Shown: piece after piece, positions 1 to 7,451 of the stretch | How the letters are laid out: each line of letters starts with the position of its first letter | How positions within the stretch are numbered: position 1 is the first letter of the stretch | Assembly: GCF_014084105.1 (NCBI RefSeq) | Contig: NZ_CP048289.1 | Span: 1,187,922 to 1,251,921 of the forward strand | DNA from: Streptacidiphilus sp. P02-A3a | GTDB lineage: Bacteria > Actinomycetota > Actinomycetes > Streptomycetales > Streptomycetaceae | Length of the DNA: 64,000 bases | Direction of reading: 5' to 3' | Program-made: the position numbers and the translations under genes | Notes under the pieces: generated by a model | What the model was told of the DNA's origin: nothing | Seen by the model: the letters and a program-made list of their open reading frames with translations, nothing else | Database searches by the model: none

Positions 1-1
1 C

Positions 2-988
2 CGCAGCGCGCCCGCGGTGAACCTCAAGCTGCTGGTCGAGGGCGAGGAGGAGTCCGGCTCGCCGCACTTCGGCGCGCTGATCCGGGAGCGGGCGGAGCGG
101 CTGGCGGCGGACGTCGTGATCATCTCCGACACCGGCATGTGGTCGGAGCGGACCCCGACCGTCTGCACCGGCATGCGCGGCCTGGTGGACTGCCAGATCG
201 ACCTCTTCGGCCCCAGCCAGGACATCCACTCGGGCTCCTTCGGCGGCGCCGTGCCCAACCCGGCCACCGAGGCGGCCCGACTGGTCGCCGCCCTGCACAC
301 GGAGGACCGGCGGGTCGCGATCCCCGGCTTCTACGACGGGGTGGTGGAGCTGACCGCGCGGGAGCGCGAGCTCTTCGCCGAACTGCCCTTCGACGAGCGG
401 CAGTGGCTGTCCGTCGCCAAGTCCCGGGCCACCCTCGGGGAGGCGGGCTTCAGCACCCTGGAGCGGACCTGGGCCCGGCCGACGGCCGAGGTCAACGGCA
501 TCTGGGGCGGCTACACCGGTCCCGGCGGCAAGACCATCGTCCCGGCCGAGGCGCACCTGAAGCTGTCCTTCCGGCTGGTCGCCGGGCAGGAGGTGGCGAA
601 GATCCGCGAGGCGGTGGCCGGCTGGGTCGCCGACCGGCTGCCCGAGGGCATCGGCCACGAGATCGTCTTCCCCGGCGCCACCCGGCCCTGCCTGACGCCG
701 CTGGACCACCCGGCGCTGCAGTCCCTGGTCCGCGCCATGGGCCAGGCGTTCGGGGAGGAGATCCGGTTCACTCGCGAGGGCGGCTCCGGGCCCGCGGCCG
801 ACCTGCAGGACGTGCTGGACGCCCCGGTGCTGTTCCTGGGCATCTCCGTTCCGTCGGACGGCTGGCACTCCATCGACGAGAAGGTCGAACTTGACCTGCT
901 GGCTAAGGGCGTGGAGACCGCCGCGTACCTCTGGGCCGACCTGGCGGACCACTGGGGAGCCCCCGGGCACCCGCTCGACCAGGCATGA
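2..988 (+). CDS. M20 family dipeptidase (5' end outside window)
   Basis: The reading frame is open from base 2, so the N-terminus is missing. Visible residues include the metal/catalytic acidic cluster LLVEGEEESGS, the dimerisation/lid domain, a GGSGPAADL segment and a WHSIDE motif with the late metal-ligand histidine near the C-terminus. These are the hallmarks of M20 zinc metallopeptidases that cleave dipeptides or small peptides in the cytoplasm. The first GTG in the window at 17 is only an internal codon. The next gene, nudC, follows after 30 bases on the same strand and may share the transcript. The exact substrate cannot be told from sequence. Confidence 0.9.
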   Translation, partial: RSAPAVNLKLLVEGEEESGSPHFGALIRERAERLAADVVIISDTGMWSERTPTVCTGMRGLVDCQIDLFGPSQDIHSGSFGGAVPNPATEAARLVAALHTEDRRVAIPGFYDGVVELTARERELFAELPFDERQWLSVAKSRATLGEAGFSTLERTWARPTAEVNGIWGGYTGPGGKTIVPAEAHLKLSFRLVAGQEVAKIREAVAGWVADRLPEGIGHEIVFPGATRPCLTPLDHPALQSLVRAMGQAFGEEIRFTREGGSGPAADLQDVLDAPVLFLGISVPSDGWHSIDEKVELDLLAKGVETAAYLWADLADHWGAPGHPLDQA

Positions 989-1018
989 ACGGGCAACGAT
1001 GAAGGGGGAGACGGGAAC

Positions 1019-1999
1019 GTGATAGTGGAGTCGACAGACGAGGCAGTGACCACGGTCGGAGCGTTCGCCGGAGCGGCGCCGCTGGCCCTGGCACGGGCCG
1101 GGGTGAACCGCGCGGCGGAGCACCGGCTGGACGAGCCGTGGCTCGCCGCCGCCTGGAGCCACCCGGACACCCGGGTGGTGGTGGTCGCCGAGGCCCAGGC
1201 CTTCGTGATCGACAACGACGCGGGCAGCGAACTGGTGCTGCTCCCCAGCTTCGAGGCGCCGGACCACGGCGAGCGCTACTTCCTGGGCACGGACTCCGGC
1301 GGGGTCTCCTACTTCGCGGTCTCGCTGGACACGCTGCCCGGGCGGCTGGACGGCGACGCCCGTCCGGCCGGTCTGCGCGAGGTCGGCGGACAGCTCGGGG
1401 CGCGTGACTCGGGGCTGCTGGTGCACGCGGTGGCGCTGCAGAACTGGCACCGCTCGCACCGCTTCTGCTCGCGCTGCGGGCACCCGACCGTCCCGGCCGC
1501 CGCCGGGCACGTGCGCCGCTGCACCTCCTGCGCGCACGAGCACTACCCGCGCACCGACGCGGCGGTGATCATGCTGGTGACCGACGGCCAGGACCGGGCG
1601 CTGCTGGGCCGCCAGGCGCTGTGGCCGGAGGGGCGCTACTCGACCCTGGCCGGTTTCGTCGAGCCGGGGGAGTCGCTGGAGCAGGCGGTCGCCCGCGAGG
1701 TGGCCGAGGAGGCCGGGGTCCGGGTCGACCTGGGCACGGTGGCCTACGTCGCCAGCCAGCCCTGGCCCTTCCCGGCCAGCCTGATGCTGGGCTTCATGGC
1801 CAGGGCCGACGAGCGGGACGGCGGCACCGAGATCACCGTCGACGGCGAGGAGCTGTCCGAGGCCGCCTGGTTCAGCCGGGAGCAGCTGGCCGAGGGCATG
1901 GCCAACGGGACGGTGCTGCCGCCGTCCGGGATCTCCATCGCCCGCAGGCTGGTGGAGATCTGGTACGGCGGTCCGCTGCCGGAGTCCGCCCGCTGGTAG
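1019..1999 (+). CDS. nudC: NAD(+) diphosphatase (NUDIX, zinc-ribbon type)
   Basis: 326 residues. The order is an N-terminal variable domain, a four-cysteine zinc ribbon (CSRCG ... CTSC) and a NUDIX domain with a full box, GX5EX7REXXEEXG, read as GFVEPGESLEQ...REVAEEAG. This is the NudC architecture: hydrolysis of NAD(H) to NMN(H) and AMP and, in studied homologues, removal of NAD caps from RNA. The SQPWPFPASLM segment after the box is the NudC-specific SQPWPFPxS motif. The GTG start has an AGGGGGAG ribosome-binding site about 10 bases upstream. A perfect hairpin follows the stop. Confidence 0.95.
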   Translation: MIVESTDEAVTTVGAFAGAAPLALARAGVNRAAEHRLDEPWLAAAWSHPDTRVVVVAEAQAFVIDNDAGSELVLLPSFEAPDHGERYFLGTDSGGVSYFAVSLDTLPGRLDGDARPAGLREVGGQLGARDSGLLVHAVALQNWHRSHRFCSRCGHPTVPAAAGHVRRCTSCAHEHYPRTDAAVIMLVTDGQDRALLGRQALWPEGRYSTLAGFVEPGESLEQAVAREVAEEAGVRVDLGTVAYVASQPWPFPASLMLGFMARADERDGGTEITVDGEELSEAAWFSREQLAEGMANGTVLPPSGISIARRLVEIWYGGPLPESARW

Positions 2000-2035
2000 C
2001 GGCGGGACGGCCACCGGCCCGGTCGGTTCGGCCCC

Positions 2036-2067
2036 GCAGGGCGCGCGGATTCATCCGCGCGCCCTGC
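2036..2067 (+). terminator. Hairpin terminator after nudC
   Basis: A perfect 14-bp inverted repeat (2036-2049 with 2054-2067) with a TTCA loop lies 37 bases after the nudC stop. There is no T-run, as is usual for high-G+C actinomycete terminators. Confidence 0.75.
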
Positions 2068-2249
2068 CTGCACCTCACCTCCTGTGTTCACCCGAAGGGC
2101 GGACGGGATCGGCCGCGCCGAGGGGCTTCGCCCGGCCCGCCCGGTCCGGCCGACCCGGGGCCGGTGCGGCCGGGGCCGGTGGTGTGCGCTGGTCCGGCGT
2201 TGCTCCATCCGGGGCATAGTTCTGGATAGCACGCAAGTGGTGGGAATGG

Positions 2250-2264
2250 TTGGCGTTGTGCCAA
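2250..2264. promoter_or_regulatory. Inverted repeat before the GntR gene, possible operator
   Basis: TTGGC-N5-GCCAA is a perfect 5-5-5 dyad 60 bases before the gntR start; a TTGACT hexamer (2267-2272) follows directly. It may be an autoregulatory operator or promoter element, but no good -10 was found at the right distance. The rest of the 326-base gap (2000-2325) holds the nudC terminator and nothing else I can name. Confidence 0.3.
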
Positions 2265-2325
2265 TCTTGACTTATGTTGGCTGCTCTCTCTGCTGGAGCG
2301 CGGGTGAAATGGCTACATTCGCTGG

Positions 2326-3111
2326 GTGAACATTTCTCGTGGCCCGGGACAGGCCCCCAAATACCAGCGGCTGGCTGCGGATCTACGGCGTCGGATCATG
2401 GCCGGGGAGTGGCAGAGCGGCGAGCCGCTGCCGGTCGAAAGCGAACTCGAAAACCAGTACGGCGTAGCTCGTAATACTGTCCGACTGGCAGTTGATGTGC
2501 TGGTCAATGAGGGGCTGCTGATCCGGGTCCAGGGAAAGGGCACCTATCTCAAGGACCACCCGATCCTCGATCACCACGCATATCGCTCCGCCCCGGACAG
2601 CGGTTCAGCCACTCCGCTCACCCCGCCCTCGGCGGCATATGCCGAAGAGGCCGAACGGGCGGGGCGGAAATTGTCCGCCGACTTCCAGATGCTGATCGTC
2701 AGGGCGACCGCGGACATCACCGACCGGCTGCGGATCAAGGCGGGGGAGGCGGTGGTGCTGCGCCGGGTGCTGCGGCACATGGACGGCGAGCCCTGGTCCA
2801 TCGAGGAGAGCCACTACCCGGTCGCGCTCGCCGCCGGTACCGCGCTGATGGACCCGGACTCGATCACCGGCGGCGACGAGGTCGCCCTCGGCCGGGCCGG
2901 GCACGTGGAGATCGGCTGCGTGGACGAGCTCGCCGCCCGGATGCCGAACCCGGAGGAGGCCCAGTGGTTCCAGGCCGGGCCCGGAGTCCCGCTGCTGGTG
3001 CAGCTGCGCACCGGCTTCACCGAGGCGGGCCCGATCCGGGTCACCGAGACCCGCTACTGCGCCGACCGCAACCGCCTGGTGTACGCCCTGGGTCGGCGCA
3101 CCGGGGAGTGA
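2326..3111 (+). CDS. GntR family transcriptional regulator (HutC/UTRA type)
   Basis: 261 residues. An N-terminal winged helix-turn-helix (about residues 10-78; PLPVESELENQYGVARNTVR is the recognition region) is followed by an UTRA-type ligand-binding domain (about 110-255) containing VLRRVLRHMDGEPW. HutC-subfamily GntR proteins usually repress nearby or distant catabolic genes and are released by a small effector. No obvious target gene lies next to it: mycoredoxin is convergent and nudC is separated by a terminator. The start is GTG at 2326, giving MNISRGPGQAPKYQ, which fits the family N-terminus. The effector is unknown. Confidence 0.9.
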   Translation: MNISRGPGQAPKYQRLAADLRRRIMAGEWQSGEPLPVESELENQYGVARNTVRLAVDVLVNEGLLIRVQGKGTYLKDHPILDHHAYRSAPDSGSATPLTPPSAAYAEEAERAGRKLSADFQMLIVRATADITDRLRIKAGEAVVLRRVLRHMDGEPWSIEESHYPVALAAGTALMDPDSITGGDEVALGRAGHVEIGCVDELAARMPNPEEAQWFQAGPGVPLLVQLRTGFTEAGPIRVTETRYCADRNRLVYALGRRTGE

Positions 3112-3143
3112 GCGGCGGGGCCGACCGGGGCCGGGCACGGGAA

Positions 3144-3177
3144 CGGCGGACCCCCGGCCGCTGCCGGGGGTCCGCCG
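3144..3177. terminator. Bidirectional hairpin between gntR-like gene and mycoredoxin
   Basis: A perfect 15-bp stem (3144-3158 with 3163-3177) and CGCT loop lies between two convergent genes, so it can end both transcripts. Confidence 0.75.
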
Positions 3178-3199
3178 CCGCGCACCGTGCCGAGCCGGG

Positions 3200-3454
3200 T
3201 CAGACCCCGGCGGCCTGCTTGACCTGGGCCAGGCTGGGGTTGGTCATCACCACCCGCTCGCCGCCGACGGGCACCACCAGCACCGTTGGGACGACCTGGT
3301 TGCCGTTGTTGACCTGCTCCACGAAGTCGGCGGACGCCGGGTCGAGCTCGATGTTGATCTCGGTGTAGCCGATACCCTCGCGGTCCAGCTGCTTCTTGAG
3401 TCGGTTGCAGTAGCCGCACCAGGTGGTGCTGTACATCGTGATCTCGGCGGACAT
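3200..3454 (-). CDS. mrx1: Mycoredoxin (glutaredoxin-like, CGYC active site)
   Basis: 84 residues. A thioredoxin fold with a C-x-x-C site (W12-C13-G-Y-C16), a cis-proline VVPTV and the glutaredoxin-type C-terminal half. Mycoredoxins reduce mycothiolated protein disulfides in actinobacteria, taking the place of glutaredoxin. The ATG at 3454 is chosen because AAGGAG lies 6-9 bases upstream; a longer upstream frame exists but lacks such a site. The promoter region contains a perfect SigR-type promoter (see separate entry), which ties the gene to the SigR-RsrA pair at 27.8 kb. It is transcribed divergently from uvrD2. Confidence 0.93.
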   Translation of the reverse strand: MSAEITMYSTTWCGYCNRLKKQLDREGIGYTEINIELDPASADFVEQVNNGNQVVPTVLVVPVGGERVVMTNPSLAQVKQAAGV

Positions 3455-3495
3455 CGGGTTCGCTCCTTCTTGGATCGACTGGCGAGCACTCGTGG

Positions 3496-3521
3496 AACGC
3501 CCGGGCCTGGGGGAACATTCC
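3496..3521 (-). promoter_or_regulatory. SigR-dependent promoter of mycoredoxin
   Basis: On the minus strand GGAAT (3521-3517), an 18-base spacer and GTT (3498-3496) match the GGAAT-N18-GTT consensus of SigR/SigH family promoters exactly. It ends 42 bases before the mycoredoxin start codon. Confidence 0.8.
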
Positions 3522-3609
3522 GGCGCCGGACCGGGCCGCCGCATATGAGCACACCGGGCCTGTGGACAACCCGGGGCCCGCGGTCCGCGCGGCTTGAGAG
3601 GATGGACCC

Positions 3610-5853
3610 ATGCAGGTTCAGCTCCCGGGCGCGCAGCCCTTCCCCAGTGACGGCCCCCACCAGGGGGACACCGGCGCCGACGCCGTGCTCGCCGGGCTCG
3701 ACCCGGAGCAGCGGGCCGTCGCCACGGCCCTGGACGGCCCGGTGTGCGTGCTCGCGGGCGCCGGGACGGGGAAGACCAGGGCGATCACCCACCGCATCGC
3801 CTACGGGGTGCGCAGCGGCGTGATGCAGCCGCAGCGGGTGCTCGCGGTCACCTTCACCGCCCGCGCGGCGGGGGAGATGCGCGGGCGGCTGCGCGAGCTC
3901 GGCGCGGAGGGGGTCCAGGCCCGGACCTTCCACTCGGCCGCGCTGCGCCAGCTCCAGTTCTTCTGGCCCCGGGTCGTCGGCGGCGAGCTGCCGCGGCTGG
4001 TGGAACGCAAGGTGCAACTGGTCGCCGAGGCCGCCGCGCGCTGCCGACTGCGGCTGGAGCGGACCGAGCTGCGCGACCTGACCAGCGAGATCGAGTGGGC
4101 CAAGGTCACCCAGACCGTCCCCGAGGACTACCCGGTGGCGCTGCGCCGGGCGGGCCGGGAGGCCCCGCGCGACCCGGCCGAGGTCCGCCAGGTCTACAAG
4201 GTCTACGAGGAGCTGAAGCGGGACTGCGGCGTCATCGACTTCGAGGACGTGCTGCTGCTCACGGTCGGCGTGCTGGAGGACCGGGCCGACGCCGCCGAGC
4301 AGGTCAGGGCGCAGTACCAGCACTTCGTGGTGGACGAGTACCAGGACGTCTCGCCGCTCCAGCAGCGGCTGCTCGACCTCTGGCTCGGCCCGCGCTCCAG
4401 CCTGTGCGTGGTCGGCGACGCCAGCCAGACGATCTACTCCTTCACCGGCGCGACCCCGTCGTACCTGCTGGACTTCCGGCTGAAGCACCCCGACGCCACG
4501 GTGGTGAAGCTGGTCCGCGACTACCGCTCCACCCCGCAGGTGGTGCACCTGGCCAACGGGCTGCTGGCGCAGGCGCGCGGGCAGGCCGCCGCGCACCGGC
4601 TGGAGCTGGTCTCCCAGCGCGGACCCGGCCCGGAGCCGGTCTACGCCGAGTACCCGGACGAACCGGCCGAGGCCGAGGGCACCGCCAAGCGGATCGCCGC
4701 GCTGATGGAGTCCGGCGTCCGGGCCAGTGAGATCGCGGTGCTGTTCCGGGTCAACGGCCAGTCGGCGGTCTACGAGCAGGCGCTGGCGGACGTCGGGATC
4801 GCGTACCAGCTGCGCGGGGCGGAGCGCTTCTTCGAGCGCCCGGAGGTGCGCGAGGCGGGGATGCTGCTGCGCGGGGCGGCGCGCGGCAGCAGCGACCCGA
4901 TGCTCGACGGCGCGCGCGAGGCGCTGGCCGACCAGGTCCGCGCGGTGCTCTCGACCCGGGGCTTCACCGAGCGGCCCCCGGCCGGGTCCGGTGCGGTGCG
5001 CGAGCGCTGGGAGTCCCTGTCCGCGCTGGTGCGGCTGGCCGAGGAGTTCGAGGCGGCCCGTCGGTCGGCCGGGCTGACCACCGACCTGACCGGCTACGTG
5101 GCCGAGTTGGACGCCCGCGCGGCGGCCCAGCACGCCCCGGCGGTCGAGGGCGTCACCCTCGCCTCGCTGCACTCCGCCAAGGGGCTGGAGTGGGACGCGG
5201 TGTACCTGGTCGGCCTGACCGAGGGGATGGTCCCGATCACGTACGCCAAGACCGACGAGCAGATCGAGGAGGAGCGGCGGCTGCTCTACGTCGGGGTGAC
5301 CCGTGCGCGGGCGCACCTCTCGCTCTCCTGGGCGCTGGCGCGCTCGCCGGGCGGCAGGGCCGGGCGGCAGCCGTCGCGCTTCCTGGACGGGCTGCGGCCC
5401 GGCTCCCCGGCGCTGCGCGCCGCGCGCGCCGGGGGCCGGGGCGCTCCGCCGGTCGAGGGGGTGCGCCGGGCCGCCCGCTCGCCGCTGAAGTGCCGGGTCT
5501 GCGGGCGGGTGCTGACCGAGGCGGTCGAGCGGAAGCTGCGCCGCTGCGAGGGCTGTCCCTCGGAGCTGGACGAGGCGCTGTACGGGCGGCTCCGGGACTG
5601 GCGGGCCGAGCAGGCACGGGAGCAGGGCCTGCCCGCGTACTGCGTCTTCACCGACGCCACCCTGGTCGCCATCGCGGAGGACGCCCCGGGCTCGATCGGC
5701 GGCCTGTCCAAAATCGCCGGTGTGGGCCGAGCGAAGCTGGACAAGTACGGGGCGGCCGTGCTGTCGTTGTGTGCGGGGCGGTCTCCGGAGGCCGAAACCG
5801 GGCTCGTCCCGGGGGCGGATCCGGGGGACATCCCGGACCTCTGGGACGAGTAG
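3610..5853 (+). CDS. uvrD2: ATP-dependent DNA helicase UvrD2 (HRDC-containing)
   Basis: 747 residues. Superfamily 1 helicase with Walker A AGAGTGKT (about 49-56), motif II DEYQDVSPLQ, motif III GDASQTIYSF, and motifs V/VI in the TLASLHSAKGLEW and LLYVGVTRAR regions. After the helicase core comes a four-cysteine cluster (CRVCG ... CEGCP, about 628-648) and a C-terminal HRDC domain. This arrangement is that of actinobacterial UvrD2, a 3'-5' helicase in DNA repair and replication. The ATG follows GAGAGGATGG and lies divergent from mycoredoxin. The wblC leader starts about 25 bases after the stop. Confidence 0.95.
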   Translation: MQVQLPGAQPFPSDGPHQGDTGADAVLAGLDPEQRAVATALDGPVCVLAGAGTGKTRAITHRIAYGVRSGVMQPQRVLAVTFTARAAGEMRGRLRELGAEGVQARTFHSAALRQLQFFWPRVVGGELPRLVERKVQLVAEAAARCRLRLERTELRDLTSEIEWAKVTQTVPEDYPVALRRAGREAPRDPAEVRQVYKVYEELKRDCGVIDFEDVLLLTVGVLEDRADAAEQVRAQYQHFVVDEYQDVSPLQQRLLDLWLGPRSSLCVVGDASQTIYSFTGATPSYLLDFRLKHPDATVVKLVRDYRSTPQVVHLANGLLAQARGQAAAHRLELVSQRGPGPEPVYAEYPDEPAEAEGTAKRIAALMESGVRASEIAVLFRVNGQSAVYEQALADVGIAYQLRGAERFFERPEVREAGMLLRGAARGSSDPMLDGAREALADQVRAVLSTRGFTERPPAGSGAVRERWESLSALVRLAEEFEAARRSAGLTTDLTGYVAELDARAAAQHAPAVEGVTLASLHSAKGLEWDAVYLVGLTEGMVPITYAKTDEQIEEERRLLYVGVTRARAHLSLSWALARSPGGRAGRQPSRFLDGLRPGSPALRAARAGGRGAPPVEGVRRAARSPLKCRVCGRVLTEAVERKLRRCEGCPSELDEALYGRLRDWRAEQAREQGLPAYCVFTDATLVAIAEDAPGSIGGLSKIAGVGRAKLDKYGAAVLSLCAGRSPEAETGLVPGADPGDIPDLWDE

Positions 5854-5874
5854 CGACACCCTGCGGAAGTCCCC

Positions 5875-5915
5875 GGGAAAATAGTTTGCATCGGGAGTCC
5901 GGAGCGCACTAGCGT
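5875..5915 (+). promoter_or_regulatory. Predicted wblC promoter with A/T-rich activator tract
   Basis: TTGCAT (5886-5891), an 18-base spacer and TAGCGT (5910-5915) form a plausible primary-sigma promoter. GGGAAAATAG (5875-5884) sits directly before the -35; an A/T tract in that position is the known binding site of the WhiB7 AT-hook in autoregulated promoters. It stands out against the surrounding G+C-rich sequence. Confidence 0.6.
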
Positions 5916-6081
5916 GCCGGAGGCGGTCAAGGAAACGAGACCGTCGGCCCCGTCGGGTCACTCCTGACGCGGGCGCAACACCCTGCCTGATCCGCATCAC
6001 CAGTATCACCGCTTGAGACAACTGACCATCAGAAGGACTCGGCCCGCCGAGTCCCGAGCACGCCGGAAGGAGGCGGACATT

Positions 6082-6432
6082 GTGAAGACGACCATGATCA
6101 AAACGATTGGCCTGACCGGCTCTGCCGCCACCCGTCCCGGCGCGTCCGCTGTCGTCCTGCCCGTTTCCGGGCTGGTCGGCCGCCATGGCTTCGGTGGTTT
6201 CGATGGCAGTGATCTGGCCGTTGCCGATCTGTCCCTTGCCGGTGGTGGCAGCCTCGCCGCGATTCGCGACGAGCGACCGATGTCGGCATCTGTAGCAGCA
6301 GCGGCAGCCAATCTGGGCTTCGGCTATGCGGCAGCAGGTGCCGGAAACCACCGGGCGGGCACGAAGCAGTCGGAGCAGCAGCACACGATGTGGGCCTTCC
6401 GCGGGCCTGGACCCTGGAAACAACCAACCTGA
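6082..6432 (+). CDS. Leader ORF upstream of wblC (possible attenuator uORF)
   Basis: 116 codons from GTG 6082, with an AAGGAGG site 8 bases before it, to TGA at 6430-6432. The product starts MKTTMIKTIGL and resembles no enzyme. Its last codons (reading GPGPWKQPT) overlap one arm of a possible antiterminator, and its stop lies 22 bases before the terminator stem. An in-frame ATG at 6388 would give only 14 residues. WhiB7/WblC genes are known to have long leaders with small ORFs that sense translation stress. The start used in the cell is uncertain. Confidence 0.45.
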   Translation: MKTTMIKTIGLTGSAATRPGASAVVLPVSGLVGRHGFGGFDGSDLAVADLSLAGGGSLAAIRDERPMSASVAAAAANLGFGYAAAGAGNHRAGTKQSEQQHTMWAFRGPGPWKQPT

Positions 6433-6498
6433 TCCAGCATCAGGTCGGCATCCAGGGCCGCGGAATCCCACTCGGGATCCGCGGCCCTTCTGTTTTCT
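6399..6498 (+). promoter_or_regulatory. wblC transcription attenuator (terminator with competing antiterminator)
   Basis: Terminator: 6455-6469 pairs with 6474-6487 (14 bp, one bulged A, loop ACTC), followed by TTCTGTTTTCT. It lies 165 bases before wblC, so it must be read through. Antiterminator: 6399-6410 can pair with 6452-6463 at 11 of 12 positions, using up the 5' arm of the terminator. The first segment is inside the last codons of the leader ORF. A ribosome completing that ORF would cover it and let the terminator form; a ribosome stalled earlier would leave it free. Confidence 0.7.
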
Positions 6499-6662
6499 GG
6501 GGCATCGCCCCAGGCAGCGCCGGACCACGCACAACAAGACCAGCCACAGCTCAGCGACCAGCAGACAAGAGGACCAACGTGTCGACCGTGATCAGCCCAC
6601 TCGCCCCGTCCACCCCGTACGTACCGCCCCTTGACCAAGCACACCCTCCGGAGGTTTCCCTC

Positions 6663-6938
6663 ATGCAGATCACCGCGTTCGACGAGGTCGAGAGCCTTGG
6701 CGCGCCCATCCCGTGTCGCTCGCTCGACCCGGAGGTCTTCTTCGCGGAGACCCCCGCCGACGTGGAGTACGCGAAGTCCCTCTGCGGCACCTGCCCGGTG
6801 AAGGACGCCTGTCTGCAGGGCGCCCAGGAGCGCCGCGAGCCCTGGGGGGTCTGGGGCGGCGAGCTGTTCGTCCAGGGGGTCGTGGTGGCCCGCAAGCGGC
6901 CGCGTGGCCGTCCCCGCAAGAACGAGGTCGTCGCGTGA
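6663..6938 (+). CDS. wblC: WhiB-family transcription factor WblC/WhiB7
   Basis: 91 residues. Four Fe-S cluster cysteines with the WhiB spacing (C18, C41, C44, C50), the EPWGVWGG loop (59-66) that contacts the primary sigma factor, and a C-terminal AT-hook (RKRPRGRPRKN) that defines the WhiB7/WblC branch. This protein activates intrinsic antibiotic-resistance and stress genes when translation is inhibited. The start ATG has CCGGAGG ten bases upstream. Control by an A/T-tract promoter and a leader attenuator is described in separate entries. Confidence 0.95.
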   Translation: MQITAFDEVESLGAPIPCRSLDPEVFFAETPADVEYAKSLCGTCPVKDACLQGAQERREPWGVWGGELFVQGVVVARKRPRGRPRKNEVVA

Positions 6939-7141
6939 ACCCGCGCGTCACCGCCGCCAACACGCTGCGCAGGTCCGTGCGGGAAGCCACCGCCAAGAGC
7001 GACCACGCCGCGCGTCTCGCCCACGACCCGTCCCTCGATCCGACATCCGACAAGCAGGCAGAAATGTTCCAGCTCTCCAGCACCACGGCGGAAGCGCGTC
7101 GCACCGCCGCCCACACCAGCACCCAGACCCGGAGGCACCAC

Positions 7142-7300
7142 ATGCAACTCATGCCCGAAGCCCTGGCGCGTGTCCATACGCAACAGCGCCTGCAGGAGGC
7201 CGAGCACGAACGGCTCCTGCGCGCCTTCCAGCTCAAGCGGCGCGCCGAGCGGGCGTCCCTGCGGGCGCGGCGGGCCATCGCCAGCGCCCTCATGCAGTAA
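7142..7300 (+). CDS. Small basic hypothetical protein downstream of wblC
   Basis: 52 residues, rich in Arg, Glu and Ala; MQLMPEALARVHTQQRLQEA and the following segment suggest one long amphipathic helix. I do not recognise a family. ATG 7142 is chosen because GGAGG lies seven bases upstream. The same frame also opens at GTG 6935, which overlaps the wblC stop as GTGA and would give 121 residues, but the added part has weak codon bias. Position after wblC suggests co-transcription; a terminator follows after about 90 bases. Confidence 0.55.
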   Translation: MQLMPEALARVHTQQRLQEAEHERLLRAFQLKRRAERASLRARRAIASALMQ

Positions 7301-7319
7301 GCGGTCCCAGGCACGGCTG

Positions 7320-7390
7320 TCAGTCGGCAGCCAGTCCGGCAGTCAATCCGGCAGTCAGTTCACCAGTCAGTTCGGCAGTCATCTTCGCGG
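7320..7390 (+). repeat. 12-nt direct repeats before the terminator
   Basis: About six imperfect tandem units of the type TCAGTTCGGCAG (starts near 7320, 7331, 7343, 7355, 7367, 7379). They run straight into the hairpin at 7390. No coding role is seen. Confidence 0.6.
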
Positions 7391-7422
7391 CAGGCCCGGA
7401 GCGATCAGCGCTCCGGGCCTGC
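7390..7422. terminator. Bidirectional hairpin between wblC unit and AarF-like gene
   Basis: A perfect 14-bp stem (7390-7403 with 7409-7422) with loop ATCAG lies between convergent genes. Confidence 0.7.
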
Positions 7423-7451
7423 GGGCTGTCCGGGGCCGGTCGGGCCCCGGC

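Noticed and set aside
3247..6537. 1,096-codon open frame on the minus strand
   Set aside because: It lies antisense to mycoredoxin's upstream region, uvrD2 and the wblC leader; its composition (Arg/Gly/Pro-rich, no domain) is that of a G+C-driven shadow frame.
6390..6938. WblC with a 91-residue N-terminal extension
   Set aside because: The frame is open only because the leader lacks a stop; it runs through the terminator, while ATG 6663 has a strong ribosome site and the known protein length.
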